Source: Pseudomonadota bacterium (GTDB taxonomy: Bacteria; Pseudomonadota; Alphaproteobacteria; Rhizobiales; Beijerinckiaceae). Taken from it: 6,091 nucleotides of DNA. The stretch is taken from NCBI GenBank assembly GCA_023452965.1, contig JAEXUU010000726.1, positions 1 through 6,091 on the forward strand, given 5' to 3'. This document shows positions 1-5,931 of this stretch, one piece after another. Under the pieces are notes generated by a model that worked only from the letters and a program-made list of their open reading frames with translations, did not search any database and was not told where the DNA came from. How positions within the stretch are numbered: the stretch's first letter is position 1; each line of letters begins with the position of its first letter. The position numbers and the translations under genes are program-made.

Positions 1-516
1 GGCGTACTGCGCGAGGGCTGGCTCCATACCGGCGACGTCGCCGCGATCGAGGCCGGCCAGGTCAGGATCGTCGATCGCCTCAAGGACATCATGATCACCG
101 CTGGCGGCAAGAATCTCAGCCCGTCGGAGATCGAGAACACGGTGAAGGGCAGCGCCTTCATCAAGGAGTGCATCGTCGTCGCCGATGGCCCGCGCTATCC
201 CTCGGCGCTGATCCAGATCGACGGCGCAACCGTCGGCAAATGGGCCGAGGAGAACCGCAGCGCCTTCACCCATATCCGCAGCCTGGCCGAGCACAGCCGC
301 GTGCGCGAGCTGGTCGCCGCCGAGATCGAGCGGGCCAATGCCCAGCTCGCGCCGGTCGCGCAGCTCAAGCGCTTCCACCTCCTCGTCAAGGAACTCGACC
401 ATGACGATGACGAGGTCACCGCGACGATGAAGGTGCGCCGGGCCAACATCGCGAAGAAATACGCCGCCGAGATCGAAGGGCTGTACAAGCCCGAGCGGCA
501 GGCCGAATCCGCCTGA
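1..516 (+). CDS. Long-chain acyl-CoA synthetase (AMP-forming), C-terminal part, 5' end outside window
   Basis: This is the last 171 residues of an ANL-superfamily adenylating enzyme; the frame is open from base 1, so the start lies upstream. The family makes acyl-CoA from a fatty acid, ATP and CoA through an acyl-adenylate, in the cytoplasm or at the membrane face. Visible motifs are GWLHTGD (fragment residues 6-12, A7-type, with the ribose-binding Asp) and the hinge DRLKDIMITAGGKNLSPSEIE (about 25-45), typical of the long-chain FadD15/FAA type. A late TMKVRR follows, whose Lys (fragment residue 144) is in the position of the catalytic A10 lysine. The end, KKYAAEIEGLY, also fits long-chain synthetases. 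The ATP-binding P-loop and acyl pocket are not in the window, so chain-length specificity cannot be read. The stop is 12 bases before the thiolase start, which implies cotranscription. Family is confident; substrate is not. Confidence 0.93.
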   Translation, partial: GVLREGWLHTGDVAAIEAGQVRIVDRLKDIMITAGGKNLSPSEIENTVKGSAFIKECIVVADGPRYPSALIQIDGATVGKWAEENRSAFTHIRSLAEHSRVRELVAAEIERANAQLAPVAQLKRFHLLVKELDHDDDEVTATMKVRRANIAKKYAAEIEGLYKPERQAESA

Positions 517-521
517 AGGAG
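516..521 (+). promoter_or_regulatory. Shine-Dalgarno site of the thiolase gene
   Basis: AAGGAG begins on the last base of the preceding TGA stop and lies 7 bases before the ATG at 529. It is a near-ideal ribosome binding site. It fixes the thiolase start and shows that thiolase translation begins right where the acyl-CoA synthetase terminates. Confidence 0.85.
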
Positions 522-528
522 CAGTTTC

Positions 529-1710
529 ATGAGCCGACATGTCGTCATCACCGCGGGCGTCCGCACCGCCATCGGCACCTTTGGCGGGGCGCTGTCCGGC
601 CATGCTCCGACGCAGCTCGGCGCGCTCGTCGTCGGCGAGGCGCTGAACCGTGCCGGCCTGCCCGCTGCCGAGGTCGGCCATGTCGTCTTCGGCAATGTCA
701 TCCTGACCGAGTCGAAGGATGCGTACCTCGCACGCGTCGCGGCGATCGAGGCCGGGATTCCGGTCGAGATTCCCGCGATGACGTTGAACCGGCTCTGCGG
801 CTCCGGCGTGCAGGCGATCATCTCGGCAGCGCAGGCGATCATGCTCGGCGATTGCGAAACCGCCGTCGCCGGCGGCGCCGAGACGATGAGCCGCGCACCG
901 CATCTGCTCGCGACGGGCCGCTTCGGCCAGCGCATGGGCGATGCGGTCGTCGCCGACCATCTGACCGGCGTGCTGACCGACCCGTTCGGCAACGGCATCA
1001 TGGGCATCACGGCGGAGAACGTCGCCGAGCGTTACGGCATCGACCGCGAGGCGCAGGACGCCTTCGCCGCCGAAAGCCAGCGCCGCGCGGCCGAGGCGAT
1101 CGCCGCCGGCCGCTTCAAGGAGCAGATCCTGCCGGTCGAAGTCCGCAAGGGCCGCGACACGATCAGCTTCGATACCGACGTCCATCCCAAGCCCGCGACG
1201 ACGGCGGAGTCGCTGAAGGGGCTGCGACCGACCTTCAAGAAGGACGGCACGGTCACCCCCGGTAATGCATCCGGCATCAATGACGGCGCCGCAGCCATGG
1301 TGCTGATGGAGGAGGGCCGTGCCGGCCGCGAGGGCAAGCCGGCGCTGGCGCGCCTCGTCGGCTATGCCCATGCCGGCGTCGAGCCGGGCGTGATGGGCAT
1401 CGGCCCGGTGCCGGCTGTGCAGGCTCTGCTCAAGCGCACCGGGCTCGCCCTCGGCGATTTCGATGTGATCGAGTCGAACGAGGCCTTCGCCGCCCAGGCC
1501 TGCGCGGTCGCCAAGGAACTCGGCTTCGACCCGGCCAGGGTCAACCCGAATGGCGGGGCGATCGCGCTCGGCCATCCCGTCGGTGCGACCGGTGCGATCA
1601 TTACCCTCAAAGCCGCCTATGAGCTCCAGCGCACCGGCGGTCGCTACGGGCTCATCACGATGTGCATCGGCGGCGGCCAGGGCATCGCGCTCGCGATCGA
1701 GCGGGCCTGA
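529..1710 (+). CDS. bktB: Acetyl-CoA C-acyltransferase, BktB-like beta-ketothiolase
   Basis: A complete 393-residue thiolase, the normal length for the family. It catalyses reversible condensation of acetyl-CoA with an acyl-CoA to 3-ketoacyl-CoA, or the thiolytic reverse. All catalytic elements are present: the nucleophile Cys90 in NRLCGSG, NEAF at 317-320, His349 in GHPVGATG, and the acid/base Cys379 in CIGGGQG. The stretch around residues 52-73 ([12 protein letters not shown], then YLARVAA) and the end recall Cupriavidus BktB more than PhaA or FadA; this is from memory, not an alignment. BktB-type enzymes also accept C5 3-ketoacyl-CoA, but that specificity cannot be proven here. The ATG at 529 is supported by AAGGAG 7 bases upstream. 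The gene sits between an acyl-CoA synthetase and a TetR regulator, which fits fatty or branched acyl breakdown, or supply of 3-ketoacyl-CoA. Cytoplasmic; no signal peptide. The exact paralogue name is the uncertain part. Confidence 0.95.
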   Translation: MSRHVVITAGVRTAIGTFGGALSGHAPTQLGALVVGEALNRAGLPAAEVGHVVFGNVILTESKDAYLARVAAIEAGIPVEIPAMTLNRLCGSGVQAIISAAQAIMLGDCETAVAGGAETMSRAPHLLATGRFGQRMGDAVVADHLTGVLTDPFGNGIMGITAENVAERYGIDREAQDAFAAESQRRAAEAIAAGRFKEQILPVEVRKGRDTISFDTDVHPKPATTAESLKGLRPTFKKDGTVTPGNASGINDGAAAMVLMEEGRAGREGKPALARLVGYAHAGVEPGVMGIGPVPAVQALLKRTGLALGDFDVIESNEAFAAQACAVAKELGFDPARVNPNGGAIALGHPVGATGAIITLKAAYELQRTGGRYGLITMCIGGGQGIALAIERA

Positions 1711-1715
1711 GCCGG

Positions 1716-2384
1716 ATGGCGGCGCCACTCTGGAAGACGCAGGCGCAGCGCGAGCAGGAGCGCGCGCTGAAGCGCGAGGCCGTGCTGCGGGCTGCGGCGC
1801 GCGCCTTCAGCGAGCAGGGATTTCACCGGACCTCGCTCGACGATGTCGCAGAACGGCTCAACGTCACCAAGCCGACCATCTACCATTACGTTCGCAGCAA
1901 GGACGAGATCCTGTTCGAATGCGTGCGCATCGGGCTGGAGCGGCTCGATTCCGCTTCGGCCTCCGCCGAGGCGCAGCGCGGCGGCGGCTGCGGGCTCGAC
2001 CGGCTGATCGTGCTCTGGACCGAATATGCGCGGATCGTCACCGAGGATTTCGGGCGCTGCCTGATCCTGGTCGGCGAGGACCCGTTGCCGGCCGAGACGC
2101 GCAAGGAGCTGCGCGCCCTCAAGGGCAAGATCGACAAGCGTTTCCGCGGGCTGATCGAGCAGGGGATAGCCGACGGCTCGATCCAGCCCTGCGATTCCAA
2201 GCTGCTCGCCTTCGCTGCGGCTGGCGCGCTGAGCTGGATCGCCCGCTGGCACGACCCGGCGGGCTCCTTGCCGGTCGACGAGATCGCTCGGCAGACGATC
2301 GGCTTCTTCGTCAACGGCATCGGGCTGAATGGCGCGGGAGCGGGGCGCAGCCGCCATGCCGGGCAGCACGCGAGCGCGGTCTAA
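1716..2384 (+). CDS. TetR/AcrR-family transcriptional regulator
   Basis: A 222-residue protein with the TetR layout. After a charged N-terminal helix, the DNA-binding domain spans about residues 21-67. Its helix-turn-helix is about 39-58 (TSLDDVAERLNVTKPTIYHY), followed by the usual YHYVRSKDEIL signature. The C-terminal ligand domain ends in ALSWIARWHDPAG and VDEIARQTIGFFVNGI (about 171-202), a pattern seen in regulators of acyl-CoA metabolism genes. The ATG at 1716 is chosen because it lies 5 bases after the thiolase stop and precedes a normal-length TetR. An in-frame ATG at 1662 would overlap the thiolase by 49 bases and add an arginine-rich shadow peptide. The ribosome site is weak, so translation may be coupled to the thiolase. 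It probably represses its own operon in response to an acyl-CoA or fatty acid, but the upstream operator is not in the window and no ligand can be read. Confidence 0.92.
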   Translation: MAAPLWKTQAQREQERALKREAVLRAAARAFSEQGFHRTSLDDVAERLNVTKPTIYHYVRSKDEILFECVRIGLERLDSASASAEAQRGGGCGLDRLIVLWTEYARIVTEDFGRCLILVGEDPLPAETRKELRALKGKIDKRFRGLIEQGIADGSIQPCDSKLLAFAAAGALSWIARWHDPAGSLPVDEIARQTIGFFVNGIGLNGAGAGRSRHAGQHASAV

Positions 2385-2386
2385 AC

Positions 2387-2399
2387 GGGCGCTTCGCCC
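2387..2399 (+). other. Short GC hairpin directly after the regulator stop
   Basis: GGGCG-CTT-CGCCC forms a 5-bp stem with a 3-base loop, starting 3 bases after the TAA at 2382-2384. No T tract follows directly; the nearest is TTTT at 2416-2419. It may slow or help end transcription of the left operon, but it is not a convincing intrinsic terminator. Confidence 0.35.
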
Positions 2400-2419
2400 T
2401 GCCTGGATCGTGGACTTTT

Positions 2420-2438
2420 CGAGCCGTATGACGGCTTG
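2420..2438 (+). other. Second hairpin in the intergenic region, possible weak terminator
   Basis: CGAGCCGT-ATG-ACGGCTTG can pair as an 8-bp stem including one G-U pair, with a 3-base loop. The bases after it are GCGCGGCG, so no U tract is present. With the hairpin at 2387-2399 it is the only candidate for separating the left and right transcription units. Intrinsic termination is weakly supported and Rho could act instead. Confidence 0.35.
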
Positions 2439-2476
2439 GCGCGGCGGCACGCTCTCCCCGCCGCTAAAATTCTAGA

Positions 2477-2490
2477 TTGATTGACATCAA
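2477..2490 (+). promoter_or_regulatory. FNR/FixK-type binding site (anaerobox)
   Basis: TTGAT-TGAC-ATCAA is a perfect match to the FNR/FixK consensus TTGAT-N4-ATCAA, and the symmetry extends one base on each side (2476-2491). Its centre at 2483.5 lies 149 bases before the ATG at 2633. A class II arrangement (centre at -41.5) would place the transcript start near 2525 and give a leader of about 108 bases. The -10 candidate there, CATTGA (2513-2518), is poor, as expected for an activator-dependent promoter. Since the upstream gene also runs on the + strand, the site can only serve the DUF3141-pta-ackA operon. Which CRP/FNR protein binds (FnrL, FixK or a Dnr/NnrR relative) cannot be told from the site. 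Confidence 0.8.
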
Positions 2491-2496
2491 TTACGC

Positions 2497-2510
2497 GTGT
2501 TCCCGAACAC
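2497..2510 (+). promoter_or_regulatory. Perfect inverted repeat, possible second operator
   Basis: GTGTTC-CC-GAACAC is a 6-bp perfect inverted repeat with a 2-base centre, beginning 6 bases after the FNR/FixK box. If the transcript starts near 2525, this element covers roughly -28 to -15, between the activator site and the -10 region, where a bound protein would block polymerase. I do not recognise the motif as the site of a specific regulator. It could bind the TetR-family protein encoded just upstream, but that is speculation. Confidence 0.45.
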
Positions 2511-2524
2511 CGCATTGAGGCGGG

Positions 2525-2632
2525 CGACGGCCAGGGTCGTTGCTAAAGCGTCTTACGCTGGCGATAGTGCAGTGCGGCAAGCTGCTGCGACGCTCCGACG
2601 TACAAGCCCTGTGGCGCGTAGGGAAAAGCGAT
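2525..2632 (+). other. Probable untranslated leader of the DUF3141-pta-ackA operon
   Basis: This stretch lies between the inferred transcript start and the chosen ATG at 2633. The downstream frame stays open back to a TTG at 2540, but the resulting 31-residue extension resembles no domain and the TTG has no clear ribosome site. A small hairpin, AGCGT-CTT-ACGCT, sits at 2547-2559. No riboswitch fold was recognised. The transcript start is inferred only from the position of the FNR/FixK box. Confidence 0.4.
2620..2624 (+). promoter_or_regulatory. Shine-Dalgarno site deciding the DUF3141 start
   Basis: AGGGA lies 8 bases before the ATG at 2633. It favours that start over the upstream in-frame TTG at 2540, which lacks a comparable site. 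Confidence 0.6.
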
Positions 2633-4933
2633 ATGACCGGCCCCTTCTCGGTGAAACCATCCGCCGGTGCAAAGGCGGAAGCGCTGTTTCGCTCCGATCT
2701 CGGCGACTATCTGATCGATGTCGCCCAGCGCAACGTCCTGATGCTCGATGTGCTGCGAAGGCGCGGCGACAATTATCTCGAGCATGTGGCGATGATCGCC
2801 CCGCATGTCCTGGGCTTCAGCTTCGAGCCCGTGATGAGCGGCCGCAACCTGCCGCGGCCGGTGAACTACTGGCTGGTCCGGATCGTTCCGCCGGAGGGCG
2901 TCGTCACCAACGAGGCGTCGCGCCCCTTCATCGTGGTCGATCCGCGCGCCGGCCATGGGCCGGGGAGCGGCGGGATGAAACCGGACAGCGAGATCGGCGC
3001 GGCGCTTGCCGCCGGCCATCCCTGCTATTTCATCGGCTTCTTGCCCGATCCGGTGCCGGGCCAGACGATCGAGGATGTCGGCTGCGCCGAGGCCGCCTTT
3101 ATTGAGGCCGTGATCAAGCGCCATCCCGATTATCCCGGCAAACCCTGCGTCATCGGCAACTGCCAGGCCGGCTGGGCCGTGCTCGGGCTCGCCGCCGCCC
3201 GCCCCGATCTGATGGGGCCGATCATGGCGGCGGGCGCGCCGCTGGCCTATTGGAACGGCAAGGACGGCCTCAACCCGATGCGCTATTCGGGCGGCATGCT
3301 CGGCGGCTCCTGGCTGGCTTCGCTGACCGGCGATCTCGGTGCCGGCATCTTCGACGGGGCCTATCTCGTCCAGAATTTCGAGAGGCTGAACCCGGCCAAT
3401 ACCTGGTGGGGTAAGCTCTACGATGTCTGGTCGCAGGTCGACACCGAGGCCGAGCGCTTCCTCTCCTTCGAGAAATGGTGGGGCGGCCATGTGCTGCTCA
3501 ACCGCGAGGAGATCGAGTTCATCGTCGAGGAACTCTTCGTCGGCAACAAGCTGACCAAGGGCGAGGTCAGGCTGTCCTCCGGCAAGACGATCGATCTGCG
3601 CGAGGTCACCTCGCCGATCGTGGTGTTCTGCTCCTGGGGCGACAACATCACTCCGCCGCAGCAGGCGCTGGGCTGGGTCACCGATCTCTATGCCAGCGAT
3701 CTCGCCCTGATCGCGGCCGAGCAGACCATCGTCTACTGCATCCACCCGCAGGCCGGCCATCTCGGCGTGTTCGTCTCGAGCTCGGTCGCAAGGAAGGAGC
3801 ATACCGAGCTCACCGAGAACATGGACCTGATCGACATCCTGCCGCCCGGGCTATGGGAGGCGGTGATCACCCCGCGCGAGCCCGGGCAGGACTATGCCGA
3901 CCTCGCCGCCGGCAAGCATGTGCTGCGCTTCGAGCCGCGCAAGCTCGACGACATCCGCGCTCTCGGGCTGAACACGGCCGAGGATGACCGGCGGTTCGCG
4001 ACCGTTGCAAAGCTCTCGGAGATCAATGCCGATCTCTACAAGACCTGGCTGCGTCCCTGGGTGAAGGCCGTCGCCAACGCGCCTTCCGCGGAATTGTCAC
4101 GCCGGCTCAATCCGCTGCGCTCGCAATTCGAGGCGTTCTCGCACAACAACCCGTTCCTGCGCGGCGTTCCCACCCTGGCGGAGCAGGTCCGCCGCAATCG
4201 CCGTCCAGCGGCTGCCGGCAATCCGTTCCTTGCCTGGCAGCAGATGGCTTCGCAGAACCTGGCCGCTTCGCTCGATCTGTTCCGTGACATTCGCGATTCC
4301 GCGACCGAACTCCTGTTCAAGCAGGTCTATGGCTGGCCGGCCCTGCAGCAGGCGCTCGGCGTCAGCGACGAGACGGCGCGCCCTGTGCCGGCCGACCGCG
4401 AACGCGGCGTCGCCGAGCTGGAGGCCGGGCTTGCCGGCTTGCGCCAGCGGGTCAGCGATATCGATGCGAACATCGCCGTGCTGCGTGCCTTCATGTTCGT
4501 CCTGGCGGCAGGCAAGAGCCTGGACGAGCGCATCTTCGCTGCTCTTCGGCGCCTGCAGAAAAAGCATCAGAGCCTGGAAGGCACGACGCTCTGGCAGTTC
4601 AAGGCCAAGGTGCGGGAGCAGTTCTTCATGCTGCGCTTCGACCGGGAGGAGGCTGTCGCCGCGATCGCGCGTGTTCTGCAGAAGCAGGCGCCGCCGATCT
4701 CGCTGGAGGAGTTCCACGGCATCCTGACCGCCGCCGGCCCGCTCGAAGGGGAAGCGCTCGCCCGCTACGAACGCGTCAGCAGGATGTTCCCGGATCACGC
4801 GCCGGGGCGCGAGCCGCTGGCGTCGGCGGCGGGAACGCCGCCCCCGACGGTTCGCGCAGCTCCGCCCAAGCCGGCAGCGCAGCGGCGCAGGCCCGGCACC
4901 GGAACGCGCCGTCGTAGCGCCCCGCAGAAGTGA
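2633..4933 (+). CDS. DUF3141-type alpha/beta-hydrolase protein with PHA-synthase-like catalytic triad
   Basis: A 766-residue protein that I place in the DUF3141 family, often annotated as poly(3-hydroxyalkanoate) synthetase-like; its reaction is not established to my knowledge. The N-terminal helix, YLIDVAQRN then LDVLRRRGDNY (about 26-48), recalls PhaC. An alpha/beta-hydrolase core follows at about 85-400. Its nucleophile motif is GNCQAG with Cys177, similar to the PhaC box G-x-C-x-G-G but with Ala for the first Gly of the pair. Asp337 in SWGDNITPP and His376 in QAGHLGVF complete a Cys-Asp-His triad in PhaC order. The remainder, about 400-766, has no PhaC counterpart: a helical segment from Asn530 with phasin-like flavour, more charged helices, and a Pro/Arg-rich tail (734-766). 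No signal peptide or clear membrane span. It heads the operon with pta and ackA, behind an FNR/FixK box. An acyltransferase or thioesterase acting on 3-hydroxyacyl-CoA or PHA is possible but unproven. Confidence 0.85.
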   Translation: MTGPFSVKPSAGAKAEALFRSDLGDYLIDVAQRNVLMLDVLRRRGDNYLEHVAMIAPHVLGFSFEPVMSGRNLPRPVNYWLVRIVPPEGVVTNEASRPFIVVDPRAGHGPGSGGMKPDSEIGAALAAGHPCYFIGFLPDPVPGQTIEDVGCAEAAFIEAVIKRHPDYPGKPCVIGNCQAGWAVLGLAAARPDLMGPIMAAGAPLAYWNGKDGLNPMRYSGGMLGGSWLASLTGDLGAGIFDGAYLVQNFERLNPANTWWGKLYDVWSQVDTEAERFLSFEKWWGGHVLLNREEIEFIVEELFVGNKLTKGEVRLSSGKTIDLREVTSPIVVFCSWGDNITPPQQALGWVTDLYASDLALIAAEQTIVYCIHPQAGHLGVFVSSSVARKEHTELTENMDLIDILPPGLWEAVITPREPGQDYADLAAGKHVLRFEPRKLDDIRALGLNTAEDDRRFATVAKLSEINADLYKTWLRPWVKAVANAPSAELSRRLNPLRSQFEAFSHNNPFLRGVPTLAEQVRRNRRPAAAGNPFLAWQQMASQNLAASLDLFRDIRDSATELLFKQVYGWPALQQALGVSDETARPVPADRERGVAELEAGLAGLRQRVSDIDANIAVLRAFMFVLAAGKSLDERIFAALRRLQKKHQSLEGTTLWQFKAKVREQFFMLRFDREEAVAAIARVLQKQAPPISLEEFHGILTAAGPLEGEALARYERVSRMFPDHAPGREPLASAAGTPPPTVRAAPPKPAAQRRRPGTGTRRRSAPQK

Positions 4934-4941
4934 GCCCAACG

Positions 4942-5928
4942 ATGGCCCAGACCTCCACGCTCGCCGCCGAAGCCGGTCAGTCCCGGCGCTCCGCTGCCAA
5001 TGGCGACAAGTATGAGCGCCTGATCGCCAAGGCGCGCGAGATCCCGCCGGCATTGACCGCGGTCGCGCATCCCTGCGACGAAGCCTCGCTGAGGGGCGCG
5101 CTCGACGCGGCGGCGCAAGGCTTGATCACGCCGATCCTCGTCGGCCCCACCGGCCGGATCATCGCGACCGCGAAGCAGGCCGGCCTCGACATAGCCGGCT
5201 TCGAGATCGTCGACACCCCGCACAGCCATGCCTCGGCCGCCAAGGCGGTCGAGCTGGTGCATGCCGGCAAGGCGGCGCTGCTGATGAAGGGCAGCCTGCA
5301 CACCGACGAATTGCTGGCGGAGGTGACCAACAAGGAGACCGGGCTGCGGACCGGCCGGCGCATCAGCCATGTCTTCATCATGGACGTGCCGACCTATGCC
5401 GAGCCGCTCTTCATCACCGACGCCGCGGTCAACATCTTCCCCGATCTCGAAGCCAAGCGCGACATCATCCAGAACGCGATCGACCTGCATGTCGGGCTCG
5501 GGCTCGGCACGCCGCGGGTCGCGATCCTGTCGGCGGTCGAGACCGTGACGACCAAGATCCCGAGCACGCTGGAGGCGGCTGCCCTCTGCAAGATGGCCGA
5601 TCGTGGCCAGATCTGTGGCGGCCAGCTCGACGGGCCGCTCGCCCTCGACAATGCGATCAGCCCGGAAGCCGCCAGCATCAAGGGCATCGTCTCGCCGGTC
5701 GCGGGCAGGGCGCAGATTCTGGTGGTGCCGGATCTCGAAGCCGGCAACATGCTGGCGAAGAACCTGACCTTCCTGTCGGGCGCCGATGCCGCCGGCATCG
5801 TGCTCGGCGCGCGCGTGCCCATCATCCTGACCAGCCGTGCCGACAATGTCCGCACCCGGCTCGCCTCCTGCGCCGTCGCCGGGCTCTACGCCCATGCGCT
5901 GGCCCAGACGCGTCCGATCGGAGGCTAG
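4942..5928 (+). CDS. pta: Phosphate acetyltransferase, PTA_PTB family
   Basis: A 328-residue single-domain phosphotransacylase, catalysing acetyl-CoA + phosphate to acetyl phosphate + CoA in the cytoplasm. It resembles the C-terminal half of the proteins called bifunctional enoyl-CoA hydratase/phosphate acetyltransferase, but has no MaoC hydratase domain in front, only a short tail before KYERLIAKA. Family landmarks include KGSLHTDEL (from Lys116), ITDAAVN (158-164), SAVET (197-201), DGPLALDNAIS (230-240) and VVPDLEAGN (261-269). The ATG at 4942 is taken as the start. An in-frame GTG at 4930 overlaps the previous stop (GTGA) and would add four residues; neither has a strong ribosome site, so coupling to the upstream gene is likely. 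Acetate kinase follows directly, giving the classic Pta-AckA pair. Phosphate butyryltransferase activity is the main alternative within this family. Confidence 0.93.
   Translation: MAQTSTLAAEAGQSRRSAANGDKYERLIAKAREIPPALTAVAHPCDEASLRGALDAAAQGLITPILVGPTGRIIATAKQAGLDIAGFEIVDTPHSHASAAKAVELVHAGKAALLMKGSLHTDELLAEVTNKETGLRTGRRISHVFIMDVPTYAEPLFITDAAVNIFPDLEAKRDIIQNAIDLHVGLGLGTPRVAILSAVETVTTKIPSTLEAAALCKMADRGQICGGQLDGPLALDNAISPEAASIKGIVSPVAGRAQILVVPDLEAGNMLAKNLTFLSGADAAGIVLGARVPIILTSRADNVRTRLASCAVAGLYAHALAQTRPIGG
5920..5924 (+). promoter_or_regulatory. Shine-Dalgarno site deciding the acetate kinase GTG start
   Basis: GGAGG lies inside the last codons of pta, 7 bases before the GTG at 5932. It supports the non-ATG start of the acetate kinase gene; no in-frame ATG occurs near the conserved N terminus. 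Confidence 0.85.
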
Positions 5929-5931
5929 GCG

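Noticed and set aside
1644..2450. Minus-strand open frame covering the TetR gene
   Set aside because: The sense frame encodes a clear TetR helix-turn-helix; the antisense product has no recognisable motif.
2481..2486. TTGACA as a sigma-70 -35 box
   Set aside because: It matches the hexamer but is embedded in the FNR/FixK box, and no acceptable -10 hexamer lies 16-18 bases downstream.
2497..2510. LexA site suggested by GTTC and GAAC
   Set aside because: The alphaproteobacterial LexA motif is a direct repeat GTTC-N7-GTTC. Here the halves are inverted with a 2-base gap.
2540..2632. TTG start at 2540, adding 31 residues to the DUF3141 protein
   Set aside because: There is no convincing ribosome site before the TTG, and the extension shows no family similarity. 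The ATG at 2633 has AGGGA at good spacing.
2461..2632. Pho box, since pta-ackA operons in some rhizobia are known to respond to phosphate
   Set aside because: I found no pair of CTGTCAT-like direct repeats in the gap; only the palindromes are present.
2543..3802. Long open frame (419 codons) on the minus strand opposite the DUF3141 gene
   Set aside because: It lies opposite the conserved catalytic core and has shadow-frame composition. It would also run through the leader of the sense gene.
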